Shown here: positions 8,091-15,031 of the stretch, piece after piece
Layout: the number at the start of each line of letters is the position of its first letter
Numbering within the stretch: the stretch's first letter is position 1
Assembly: GCF_003590945.1 (NCBI RefSeq)
Contig: NZ_QYUK01000011.1
Span: 2,384,001 to 2,448,000 of the forward strand
DNA from: Oleomonas cavernae
Lineage (GTDB): Bacteria; Pseudomonadota; Alphaproteobacteria; Zavarziniales; Zavarziniaceae
Reading direction: 5' to 3'
DNA: 64,000 bases
Made by a program: the position numbers and the translations under genes
Notes under the pieces: generated by a model
What the model was told of the DNA's origin: nothing
The model's input: only the letters and a program-made list of their open reading frames with translations
The model's database searches: none

Positions 8091-8501
8091 ATGACCCGAG
8101 AGACGAGGCGGCGGTTCAGCCGGGCCTTCAAGCTGGCGGTGGTTGAACGATTGGCGGCGGGCGAGAGCGGTTCGGCACTGGCCCGGGAGTTGTCGATCAA
8201 GCGAGGACTGCTGTACCGCTGGCGGGATCATTTCCGCGCGGGCGGTGAACTGGCGCTGCGCCCGGGACCGGGACGGCCGAAGCAGGCGGAGGCGCGGATC
8301 CTGGCGGCGGCGCGGGGGCCGGCGTCGAGCGCCAGCGACCTGGAGCAGGCGCGCCGGCAGATCGCCGCGCTCGAGCGCAAGGTCGGCCAGCAGCAGCTGG
8401 ACCTGGATTTTTTCAAGCACGCCTTGCGGCATCTCGAGGCGTCACGGCAGGCGAGCGACGCGCCTGGCGCGACGGCGTCTTCGCCTATATCCAAGCGATG
8501 A
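8091..8501 (+). CDS. IS3-family transposase OrfA
   Basis: A 136-aa DNA-binding subunit: an N-terminal helix-turn-helix (RRFSRAFKLAVVERLAAGESGSALARELSIKRGLLYRWRDHF) followed by a leucine-zipper-like coiled coil (LEQARRQIAALERKVGQQQLDLDFFKHALRHL). Its TGA overlaps the ATG of orfB at 8498 as ATGA, the usual IS3 arrangement, allowing either coupling or a -1 slip to an OrfAB fusion. Confidence 0.9.
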   Translation: MTRETRRRFSRAFKLAVVERLAAGESGSALARELSIKRGLLYRWRDHFRAGGELALRPGPGRPKQAEARILAAARGPASSASDLEQARRQIAALERKVGQQQLDLDFFKHALRHLEASRQASDAPGATASSPISKR

Positions 8502-9399
8502 CGCGCCGGCAAGGCGAGGGGCCGGGGTGACGGCCACGGTCGAGCGGATGTGTGCCCTGGCCGATGTCAGCCGTGGCGCCTACTACCGGGGCTGGGCCGA
8601 GAACTGTCCCGGCCGTGAAGAAACGGCGCTGCGCGACGTGCTTCAGCACCTGGCGCTGACCCACCGTCACTACGGCTACCGGCGGCTCACGGCCCTGCTC
8701 CGACGTGAGGGCTGGGCGGTCAACCACAAGCGCGTGGTGCGCCTGATGCGCGAGGACAATCTGCTGTGCCTGCGCAAGGCAGCGTTCAAGCCGGCGACGA
8801 CGGACTCCCGACACGACTGGCGGCTCTGGCCGAACCTGGCGCGCCGGCTGGTCCCGCTGGCGGTCAACCAGCTTTGGGTGGCCGACATCACCTATGTCCG
8901 GCTGGCCGAGGCCTTCGTCTACCTGGCGGTGGTGCTCGATGCCTTCAGCCGCAAGGTCGTGGGCTGGGCGATGGCCGACCACCTGCGGGCCGAACTGGCC
9001 CTGGCAGCCTTGCAGATGGCGCTCGACGGCCGAGAGGTGCTTCCCGGCGGGCTGGTGCACCATTCCGACCGGGGCGTCCAATATGCCTGCGGTGATTACA
9101 TCGAGCGCCTGCAAGCCCACGGCATCCAGCCCAGCATGAGCCGGGCCGGCTGCCCTTACGACAATGCCATGGCCGAGAGTTTCATGAAGACGCTGAAGCA
9201 GGAAGAGGTCGACGGCGGCGACTACCGTGACCTCGGGCACGCCACGGCCGCTATCGGCGAATTCATCGAAGCGGTCTACAATCGGCAACGGCTCCACTCG
9301 GCGCTGGCCTATACCTCGCCGGTGGAGTTCGAAACCCGGTCAAGCCCTCAGGCTGCTGCGCAGCAGCCTGAGGGCTTGGTCACAACCAACTGTCCCTGA
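8498..9399 (+). CDS. IS3-family transposase OrfB (DDE integrase core), one missing base
   Basis: Catalytic transposase of about 300 aa with an rve integrase core: first Asp in VADITYVRL, second Asp in HHSDRGVQYA, Glu in NAMAESFMKTLKQEE, and the family tail YNRQRLHSALAYTSPVEFE. HYGYRRLTALLRREGWAVNHKRVVRLM precedes the core. The ATG at 8498 gives MTRRQGEGPG and then runs into a stop. Adding one G to the run at 8524-8527 joins it to VTATVERMCALADVSRGAYYR and puts orfB in the normal -1 frame. As written, translation could start only at GTG 8527. Confidence 0.85.
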
Positions 9400-9438
9400 T
9401 TTGACTGACTCACCGAGGGGGTGCAGTCCAGATCGGAG

Positions 9439-9531
9439 TGGAGTGAACCCCTAAACTGAGCCAGTTAAATCGGGGACAGTTCTGGAAGAGGAGAACTGAT
9501 GACCCAAGAGACGAGATGGCGGTTCAACCGT
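9439..9531 (+). mobile_element. Left-end fragment of a related IS3 element
   Basis: Begins TGGAGTGAACCCCTAAACTG and matches the left end of the neighbouring IS, including its orfA start (ATGACCCAAGAGACGAG), with scattered differences, then stops at about 9531. It is only 4 bp beyond the GATC duplication of the complete element. It is an older insertion cut down to under 100 bp, and it now forms the 3' end of the antitoxin gene on the other strand. Confidence 0.8.
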
Positions 9532-9841
9532 GGCTTCGTACCTGCAAGCTGATCCCCGATGCCTGTTGCAGATACCCGATGATAGTCATCAGATTCTTGG
9601 CCGTCGGATTGCCGTTCGGGCCGAACATGCGCATGAGGCTCTTCACTTGCGTGCCGGTCGCGGTCGCCAGGGGGCCGAAGCCGACCGTGGCGTTGATATA
9701 GTCGCGCAGGATCGCCTTGCCGGTGTCCACATCGCCCGCCAGCAGCGTTTCGACGCCTTCCGTCAGCAGCGCCGCCTGAAAGACGGGATCGCGTGCCGCG
9801 CGTGCCTGGACCGTCTCCTTGAATGCCCGTGTGAGTGCCAT
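9524..9841 (-). CDS. HigA-like helix-turn-helix antitoxin
   Basis: A 105-aa protein of the type II antitoxin group paired with Gp49-like toxins: MALTRAFKETVQARAARDPVFQAALLTEGVETLLAGDVDTGKAILRDYINATVGF, then a helix-turn-helix segment (ALAxATGTxxKSLMRMFGPNGNPTAKNLMTIIGYLQ). It would bind the toxin and repress the operon. The toxin gene is upstream with a 1-nt gap (toxin-antitoxin order, as in higBA). The last residues (RSHG) and stop codon come from the IS fragment, so the natural C-terminus has been replaced. Confidence 0.85.
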   Translation of the reverse strand: MALTRAFKETVQARAARDPVFQAALLTEGVETLLAGDVDTGKAILRDYINATVGFGPLATATGTQVKSLMRMFGPNGNPTAKNLMTIIGYLQQASGISLQVRSHG

Positions 9842-9842
9842 C

Positions 9843-10169
9843 TCACCCCTTGCCTTTCTTGCGGTCTTTGTAGTCCCGCCAGCGCTCTTGCGCGGCAGCG
9901 ATGTCGCGCTGCTGCCGTTGCTTTGTGCCGCCAGCGAGCAGGATCACCAGCCGCTCGCCGTCCCGGCCGAAATAGACCTGGTAGCCGGGGCCGAAGTCGA
10001 TTTTCAGTTCCAGCACGCCCGCCCCGACACCCTTCACGTTGGAATCGTTGCCGAGCGTAAGGCGTGTAATGGCTACCGTCACCTTGGCCGCCGCCTGCGG
10101 GTCAAGCGTATCGAACCAGATGCCAAACGGGCTCAGAGCCCGGCCGTCGAGATATTCGAGCACTTCCAT
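9843..10169 (-). CDS. RelE/HigB-like toxin (phage-derived Gp49-like family)
   Basis: A 108-aa basic protein: FGIWFDTLDPQAAAKVTVAITRLTLGN, VLELKIDFGPGYQVYFGRDGERLVILLAGGTKQRQQRDIAAAQERWRDYK. The GPGYQVYFG and LLAGGTKxxQxxDIxxA blocks are typical of the Gp49-like RelE/ParE superfamily; such toxins usually cut mRNA on the ribosome. It precedes the antitoxin gene. The promoter region upstream carries a palindrome (10178-10199). Confidence 0.9.
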   Translation of the reverse strand: MEVLEYLDGRALSPFGIWFDTLDPQAAAKVTVAITRLTLGNDSNVKGVGAGVLELKIDFGPGYQVYFGRDGERLVILLAGGTKQRQQRDIAAAQERWRDYKDRKKGKG

Positions 10170-10177
10170 TCAGACAA

Positions 10178-10199
10178 ATGGTGCCATAAATGTTACCAT
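10178..10199. promoter_or_regulatory. Palindrome upstream of the toxin-antitoxin pair
   Basis: ATGGT..CAT..ATG..ACCAT, a 22-bp dyad with two mismatched pairs, sits 9 nt upstream of the toxin start. It is the natural place for autoregulation by the HTH antitoxin. Confidence 0.55.
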
Positions 10200-10209
10200 C
10201 TGCGCAAGC

Positions 10210-10329
10210 TGCAAGACGGTGCAGGGTTGGGAAAGCGGCAGCCGCCAGCCCGCGGGCGCTGCCCGTACCCTGCTGCGGGTGGTCGAGAAAGAGCCGGAAG
10301 CCGTAAGGCGGGCACTGGCAGCGGCGTAA
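10210..10329 (+). pseudogene. Remnant of an XRE-type antitoxin (C-terminal part)
   Basis: The + strand reads TVQGWESGSRQPAGAARTL then LRVVEKEPEAVRRALAAA and stops at 10327-10329. This matches the second half of the HTH plus tail of small XRE-family antitoxins (usual form: VxxWExGxRxPxGxAxxLLRVxEKEPEAVxRAL). The N-terminal half is missing; the divergent toxin gene and its operator begin where it should be. No partner toxin is seen for it. Confidence 0.65.
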
Positions 10330-10642
10330 ACGGCCCCTGCCCCCGAACGGCACGGTATGGCTGTGTGCACTGCCGCGCCGCAAATCGCAGGCACCTGCCC
10401 GGAACCGCCCGGGCTTGCCCACTCATTTTGCCGCAACCCATTGTTCCGCTTGATCTTCTACTAAAGTTCTACTCCATGCAAAAACTGCAACAGCCGCCGC
10501 CCTCAAAAGCAATGGTCTCTTCGCGCTTGCGAGATTATCTATTGTTTCGACGCCGCTGCTTGGCAGTGGCTCTTGATGCCGGGCCACCCCTCCCCCGGTG
10601 CCGGCATCCTGGTCAGGTGGTTTGCCCCCCATTCCCCTGACC
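10330..10642. other. Non-coding stretch between antitoxin remnant and small RNA
   Basis: No ORF here looks real. Two hairpins are visible near the right end: GATGCCGG paired with CCGGCATC (about 10574-10609) and GGTCAGG paired with CCTGACC (about 10612-10642). They directly precede the candidate small RNA and may belong to a longer form of it or to its promoter region. Confidence 0.4.
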
Positions 10643-10711
10643 AACTTCACGATCGTTTGACGTGAAGCCTCCCTGTAAGACTTGCCGGGCCCTCGGGCCC
10701 GGCTTTTTTTT
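10643..10711 (+). ncRNA. Candidate small RNA of the alpha-r8 / MmgR (suhB) type
   Basis: Two well-formed hairpins flank a single-stranded CCTCCCTG linker. Hairpin 1 is CTTCACG (10645-10651) with CGTGAAG (10661-10667). Hairpin 2 is a GC-rich terminator (10684-10703) followed by eight T. This architecture, with an anti-Shine-Dalgarno-like CCUCCCU between two stems, matches the alphaproteobacterial alpha-r8 family, whose Sinorhizobium member MmgR is 77 nt with a conserved UUUCCUCCCU. The exact 5' end and promoter are not evident. An alternative is the 3' end of some other + strand transcript. Confidence 0.55.
10684..10711 (+). terminator. Strong Rho-independent terminator
   Basis: GCCGGGCC, loop CTCG, GGCCCGGC, then eight T. 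The T-run is on the + strand, so it ends a rightward transcript (the candidate small RNA), not the glxA-type gene on the - strand. Confidence 0.9.
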
Positions 10712-10728
10712 GCCTTTTTGCCGGGTGC

Positions 10729-11676
10729 TCAGATCCGCGCCGCGCGGCGTAATGCCTGGGGTGGCTGGCCGAAGGCGCGCAGGAAGGCGCGGCGCATCCG
10801 CTCGGAGTCGCCAAAGCCGGCATCGACGGCGATGCGGTCGATCGGCACGGTTCCTTCCTCCACCCGCTCGCGGGCCGCTTCCAGGCGCAGGCGCTCGATC
10901 GCCTTGGCCGGGGTCACCCCCACCTCGGCGGTGAAGGCGCGGGCGAAATGGCGCGGGCTCATGGCCGCGCGATCGGCCAGGCACTCCACCGACAACCGCT
11001 CGCCCAGCCGCTCCCGCGCCCAGCCCAAGAGCGGCCCGAACCGGCTGCCCTGCCGGTCCAACTCGAGCAGAGCCGAGAATTGCGACTGGCCGCCGGGCCG
11101 GCGGTGATAGACCACCAGTTCCTGGGCCGTGCGCTTGGCCACCGCCTCGCCCAGGTCTTCGGCGATCAGGGCCAGGGCCAGGTCGATGCCGGCGGTGATC
11201 CCGGCCGAGGTCCAAAGATTGCCGTCGCGCACGAAGATGCGGTCGGGCTCGACCACGACCTTGGGGTAGCGCTGCGCAAAATCCGCCGCCCGCCGCCAAT
11301 GGGTGGTGGCGCGCCGGCCGTCCAGCAGGCCCGCCGCCGCCAGCAGGTAGGCGCCCGAGCAGACACTGGTCAGGCGCCGCACCCGGGGCGCCGCCGCGCG
11401 CACGAAGCGGTCGGTCTCGACGCAATCGAGCGCCGCCTTGGTGCCCCAACCACCCGCCACGATCAGCGTGTCGAGCGGGCCGGCTGCGGCGAAATCGCTC
11501 GCCATCATGGCAACGCCCGAGGAACTGGCGACCGGACCCGCCGCCCGGGCCATCACCACGAGGCGATAGGCCGGCGGCTTGCTGGCGCGCGCAGCGATCT
11601 CGAAGGCCGCGATCGGGCCGGCGGCATCGAGGAGCTGGAAATCCGGAAAGATCAGCAGGCCGATGGTGCGGGTCAT
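10729..11676 (-). CDS. GlxA family AraC-type transcriptional regulator
   Basis: A 315-aa regulator: an N-terminal DJ-1/PfpI-like domain (IGLLIFPDFQLLDAAGPIAAFE, VAGGWGT, SVCSGAYLLAAAGLLDGRRATTHW) and a C-terminal AraC DNA-binding domain with two HTH segments (ERLSVECLADRAAMSPRHFARAF; VPIDRIAVDAGFGDSERMRRAF). The SVCSGA cysteine is at the nucleophile-elbow position but is probably a sensor. It is divergent from an isonitrile hydratase-like gene (11759), its likely target. The frame extends upstream to 11766, but MTRTIGLLIFPDF is the family-typical start. Confidence 0.92.
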   Translation of the reverse strand: MTRTIGLLIFPDFQLLDAAGPIAAFEIAARASKPPAYRLVVMARAAGPVASSSGVAMMASDFAAAGPLDTLIVAGGWGTKAALDCVETDRFVRAAAPRVRRLTSVCSGAYLLAAAGLLDGRRATTHWRRAADFAQRYPKVVVEPDRIFVRDGNLWTSAGITAGIDLALALIAEDLGEAVAKRTAQELVVYHRRPGGQSQFSALLELDRQGSRFGPLLGWARERLGERLSVECLADRAAMSPRHFARAFTAEVGVTPAKAIERLRLEAARERVEEGTVPIDRIAVDAGFGDSERMRRAFLRAFGQPPQALRRAARI

Positions 11677-11758
11677 GGCAGAAAGAGAGGAAACATTGTC
11701 ATTCAAGACAAAGCCTAGACACGTCAACCTGAGCCGGTCAATAGCCCGGGAGGCGCCG

Positions 11759-12448
11759 ATGTCCACCAGCCCATTCCATATCGTCTTCGCGATCTATCCC
11801 GATGTGACCCAACTCGACTTCACGGGGCCGCACCAGGTGCTCTCCCAGGTGCCGGGCACCACGGTCACCGTCGCCTCGGCCCCGGGCGGCAACATCGCCG
11901 CGGAAGGCGGCCTGATCTTCGCCCAGACGGCCCGCCTGGCCGATATCGCCGCCTGCGACATGCTGTGCGTGCCCGGCGGCCGGGGCACCATCGAGGCGAT
12001 CAACGATCCCGGCTTCATGGCCGACGTTGCCCGCCTGGGGGCGGATGCGCGCTATGTCACCTCGGTTTGCACGGGGTCCCTGATCCTGGGCGCCGCCGGC
12101 CTGCTGGCGGGCAAGCGTGTCGCCTGCCATTGGGCGTGGCGCGATCTCCTGCCCAGTTTCGGTGCCATTCCCGACCCCGGGCGGGTGGTCCGCGACGGCC
12201 GGATCATCACCGGCGGCGGGGTTACGGCCGGCATCGACTTTGCCCTGACCGTGGCCGCCGAACTCGCCGGCGAAACCGTCGCCCAGGCGATCCAGTTGGG
12301 CATCGAATATGCCCCGGCCCCGCCCTTCAATGCCGGCCGGCCCGAGACCGCGCCACCGGCCGTGCTGGCCCTGGTCGAGGACATGATGGCGGCGCTCAAA
12401 TACCCGCGCCAGGCCCAGGCGCAGGCGGCCCAGGCCGCTCGTGGTTGA
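11759..12448 (+). CDS. DJ-1/PfpI family protein, isonitrile hydratase-like
   Basis: A 229-aa protein closely resembling Pseudomonas isonitrile hydratase, which converts isonitriles to N-formamides. Blocks: YPDVTQLDFTGPHQVL near 15, MLCVPGGRGT, YVTSVCTGSLILGAAGLLAGKR with the nucleophilic Cys, and TGGGVTAGIDFALTVAAELAGE. It is cytosolic. The gap to the divergent glxA-type regulator is 82 nt. Activity is inferred from similarity; the family also contains enzymes with other substrates. Confidence 0.82.
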   Translation: MSTSPFHIVFAIYPDVTQLDFTGPHQVLSQVPGTTVTVASAPGGNIAAEGGLIFAQTARLADIAACDMLCVPGGRGTIEAINDPGFMADVARLGADARYVTSVCTGSLILGAAGLLAGKRVACHWAWRDLLPSFGAIPDPGRVVRDGRIITGGGVTAGIDFALTVAAELAGETVAQAIQLGIEYAPAPPFNAGRPETAPPAVLALVEDMMAALKYPRQAQAQAAQAARG

Positions 12449-12726
12449 TCGGTTCCAGGCGCGACGGGGCAACCTGTCGCGCATTTACTCCAAATTGGAT
12501 GCTTTCCGGGCACCGAAAGCCGCGGCCGATCGGCGACGATCCCACGCAACCCCACTTAATATATTGGTATAGCTATATTTTTTCGTCTGGCGCCGCTGTC
12601 GGCGGCAGCGAAAGAGGCACTTTGCCCCCACTTCAACCTCCCATTTTGAAGTCTTTATGAATCGATTCCGGGGCTGTTTAGACGCCATTTTGAAAGCGCA
12701 GGTTTGTTGGATTAAGCGGGGGCACG
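12449..12726 (+). promoter_or_regulatory. AT-rich leader with a 10-bp direct repeat
   Basis: An A/T-rich block near 12557-12586 (TATATTGGTATAGCTATATT) is a likely promoter or bent DNA. CCATTTTGAA occurs twice, at 12641-12650 and 12685-12694, 44 bp apart (about four helical turns). The region sits just upstream of two small unknown genes. Confidence 0.4.
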
Positions 12727-12999
12727 ATGAGCGAAAGGGCGAGATGGGATTTTGCGCCGGATCAGGCGCCCACGCTGTCGTCCACCCTGCAGCAGATCGA
12801 ATTCATGCGCAGCGAGATCCAGAGCAGCGTGCTCGACACCATGATCGTCGCCAACCGCAAGTTCATCGACCAGCAACTCAAGCAGGCCGATTTCGTCCTC
12901 GCCAACGAGATTGCCTGCGTCCTGAAGGAGGGCTTGTCGCTGACCGCGCAGATCGTCGGCCAGCTCAAGCAATCCGGCACGTCGCCCAGCTTCAAGTGA
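12727..12999 (+). CDS. Small hypothetical protein
   Basis: A 90-aa protein I do not recognise. It is predicted mostly helical (TLQQIEFMRSEIQSSVLDTMIVANRKFIDQQLKQADFVLANEIACVLKEGLSLTAQIVGQL), with heptad-like spacing compatible with a helical bundle or coiled coil. It has no signal peptide or membrane span. GCGGGGG precedes the ATG. It is followed 12 nt later by another small gene in the same direction. Confidence 0.65.
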   Translation: MSERARWDFAPDQAPTLSSTLQQIEFMRSEIQSSVLDTMIVANRKFIDQQLKQADFVLANEIACVLKEGLSLTAQIVGQLKQSGTSPSFK

Positions 13000-13011
13000 G
13001 AGACCAGGATC

Positions 13012-13308
13012 ATGAACCTCAGCTATCGTATCGATAACATGATGGATGCCCCGGCCATGCTGCCTGTCGCCCAGCTTGACCGCTTCGTCACCGACCTCCT
13101 GGTGATCGTGCAGCGGGTGACCCGCGGCAAGACCTACGGCCTGGTCGACCGCGAAAGCTGCCGCCGCGAACTGGGCCTCAATGACGCGGAATTCGAGGTC
13201 GTCATCGGCCATGGCCGGCAGCGCGGCTACATCGACAGCCAGGCCGCCTATGGCCGCCTGTCGCTGACCCGCCGCGGCATCGAGCGCCTGGCGCAGATCT
13301 GGCGCTGA
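13012..13308 (+). CDS. Small hypothetical protein with winged-helix-like C-terminus
   Basis: A 98-aa protein of unknown role. The middle and end (SCRRELGLNDAEFEVVIGHGRQRGYIDSQAAYGRLSLTRRGIERLAQIW) resemble a small winged helix: helix-turn-helix, hairpin with the LTxxGxxxL pattern, and a final helix. It is probably co-transcribed with the 90-aa gene just upstream, so the two may act together. No effector domain is seen. Confidence 0.65.
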   Translation: MNLSYRIDNMMDAPAMLPVAQLDRFVTDLLVIVQRVTRGKTYGLVDRESCRRELGLNDAEFEVVIGHGRQRGYIDSQAAYGRLSLTRRGIERLAQIWR

Positions 13309-13314
13309 CCTCGA

Positions 13315-14295
13315 TTACATATACAGGGGCTCGGCTTCGAGCCCCTTGTAGAGGCCGGCGACCATGTCGCCATAGCCGTTGAACAGCAAGGTCGGCTTGC
13401 GCTCGTCGGTGCCCAGGACCCGCTCGAAAGCCTGCGACCAGCGCGGGTGTGAAACCAGCGGGTTCACATTGGCCCAGAAGCCGTATTCGTCGGGGCCAAG
13501 CGCTTCCCAGAAACTGTGCGGCCGCTCGTCGGTCAGGGTGATGCGGACGATCGACTTGATCGACTTGAAGCCGTATTTCCAGGGCAGGGCCAGGCGCAGC
13601 GGCGCGCCGAACTGCGCCGCCGCCGGCTTGCCGTAGACGCCGCTGACCAGGAAGGCCAAGTCGTTCTGCGCCTCGGCCATGGTGAGACCCTCGACATAGG
13701 GCCAGGGATACAGGCCCTGGCGCTGGCCGCGCGCGATATCGGGATCCTTGAAGGTCTCGAAGCGGACGTATCTGGCGCCCGACTGGGGCTCGGCCAGGGC
13801 CAGCAGGCTCTTCAGGGGAAAGCCGGTCCAGGGCACCGCCATCGACCAGGCCTCGACGCAGCGGTGGCGGTACAGACGCTCCTCGAAACTGACCTTGGCG
13901 AAGAGGTCGTCGATGCCCAGCGTCAGGGGCTTAGCCACCAGGCCGTCGATCGTCACCGTCCAGGGCCGGACCTTCAGCTTCTGGGCCGCCTCGTAGATCC
14001 CCTTGTCGCTGCCGAACTCGTAGAAATTATTGTAGGTCGAGGCCCATTTCTCATCGGTCAGGGGGCGGTCGAGGGTATAGCCCTCGTTTCGCTTGGCGGG
14101 GTAAAGAGCCGCCGAAGGGTCGCTGACCGCGGGCGCCTCGGCCGCGCCGCTGGCCTTGTCGTCACAACCGACCATGGCCAGCACGCTGCCGGCCGCCGCC
14201 AGCTTCATCAGGCGCCGGCGATCGAGGAACACCGCCTCGGGCGTCGCGTCCGACTCGCGCAGAACATCCCAGGGTTTGCGGATCCGGATCAGCAT
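13315..14295 (-). CDS. msrP: Protein-methionine-sulfoxide reductase catalytic subunit MsrP
   Basis: A 326-aa periplasmic molybdopterin enzyme that repairs oxidised methionines. The Tat signal LDRRRLMKLAAAGSVLAMVG is at about 25-44. The sulfite-oxidase fold is seen in TVTIDGLVAKPLTLGIDDL and LYRHRCVEAWSMAVPWTGFPLKSLL, where the Cys is the molybdenum ligand, and in GAPLRLALPWKYGFKSIKSI. TAGGAG precedes the ATG. The membrane haem partner MsrQ is not next to it. A GGGGCTCG/CGAGCCCC hairpin at 13326-13345 lies in its 3' end, between convergent genes. Confidence 0.93.
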   Translation of the reverse strand: MLIRIRKPWDVLRESDATPEAVFLDRRRLMKLAAAGSVLAMVGCDDKASGAAEAPAVSDPSAALYPAKRNEGYTLDRPLTDEKWASTYNNFYEFGSDKGIYEAAQKLKVRPWTVTIDGLVAKPLTLGIDDLFAKVSFEERLYRHRCVEAWSMAVPWTGFPLKSLLALAEPQSGARYVRFETFKDPDIARGQRQGLYPWPYVEGLTMAEAQNDLAFLVSGVYGKPAAAQFGAPLRLALPWKYGFKSIKSIVRITLTDERPHSFWEALGPDEYGFWANVNPLVSHPRWSQAFERVLGTDERKPTLLFNGYGDMVAGLYKGLEAEPLYM

Positions 14296-14398
14296 GGCGA
14301 GCTCCTACAGCGCGGGTACCCTTGTAAATTCGTCGGGCCCCCGCCACAAGTTACGCGACGGGAGCCCGATCGGATCGTCAAGCTGTTACCGGCGCGGC

Positions 14399-14920
14399 TC
14401 AGCCGTTGATCGAGCGCAGCATCCAGGCGTGCTTTTCCGACGCGGTGGTCCGCTGGACCATCAGGTCGGCTGAGGAAATGTCGCCCAGCTCGCCCAGCTC
14501 GGTTTCGGCCTTGCGCAGGATGCGCACCAGTTCCTCGTTGGCGAGCTGCAGGTTGCGGACCATTTCATCGGCCGCCGGCTCGCTGTCCGATTCCTTGATC
14601 GAGGTGAGCTTGGCAAAGGCCGCCAGCGAGCCCGGCGCCTTGTAGCCGACGGCACGGATGCGCTCGGCAATGCCGTCGATCGCGTCGTGCAACTCGTTGT
14701 ACTGGGCGTCGAACAGGGCGTGGAGCTGCGGAAAGTCCGGGCCGGTCACGTTCCAGTGGTAATTGTGGGTCTTCAGGTAGACGGCGAAAGTATCCGCCAG
14801 GACACCGGTCAGGATCGCCGCCGCCTTTTTCCGGGCCGCGTCGCTCAGGCCGATATCGATGCCCGGCTCGTTGCGGCGAACGGGGGTTATCGTTGCCTTG
14901 GTGGTCTTCTTCGCTGCCAT
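14399..14920 (-). CDS. dps: Dps family DNA-binding ferritin-like protein
   Basis: A 173-aa protein that forms a 12-mer storing iron and protecting DNA. Ferroxidase ligands match the Dps pattern: His55 (NYHWNVTG), His67, Asp82 and Glu86 (DAIDGIAERIRA). The lysine-rich N-terminus (MAAKKTTKAT) may bind DNA. The start at 14920 has AAGGAG upstream; the frame runs to 14968 without support. A perfect iron-control element sits 63 bp upstream, so iron control by Irr is likely. Confidence 0.95.
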   Translation of the reverse strand: MAAKKTTKATITPVRRNEPGIDIGLSDAARKKAAAILTGVLADTFAVYLKTHNYHWNVTGPDFPQLHALFDAQYNELHDAIDGIAERIRAVGYKAPGSLAAFAKLTSIKESDSEPAADEMVRNLQLANEELVRILRKAETELGELGDISSADLMVQRTTASEKHAWMLRSING

Positions 14921-14983
14921 CGGAATGCTCCTTCGTGATCGTCTTTTCGAATATGGGTGAAGTGCCAATGCCGGACAAGGCTG

Positions 14984-15000
14984 TTTAGAATCTTTCTAAA
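14984..15000. promoter_or_regulatory. Irr iron-control element (ICE) upstream of dps
   Basis: TTTAGAATCTTTCTAAA matches the ICE consensus TTTAGAA-N3-TTCTAAA exactly, and the next base on each side (G/C) also pairs. This is the site known to bind Irr in Rhizobiales. It lies between the panE end and the dps start on the dps side. An Irr gene is not in the window. Confidence 0.75.
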
Positions 15001-15031
15001 CAAACTCGCGAAGACCAGGCCTGTTCCGGAC

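Larger units (their letters stand above)
8031..9430 (+). mobile_element. IS3-family insertion sequence, complete
   Basis: A 1400-bp element. The left end is TGGAGTGAACCCC (8031) and the right end is the complement of TGGACTGCACCCC (to 9430). Both continue inward with TGAGTCAGT, AAAT and GGGACAGTT, so the terminal inverted repeats are about 45 bp and imperfect. The 4-bp target duplication GATC is at 8027-8030 and 9431-9434. It carries overlapping orfA and orfB. It landed just after the HxlR stop, beside a fragment of a related IS. Confidence 0.9.

Noticed and set aside
10423-11449. Minus-strand ORFs around the small RNA and the glxA-type gene
   Set aside because: Low-complexity or shadow frames; the terminator and hairpins point to a + strand RNA instead.
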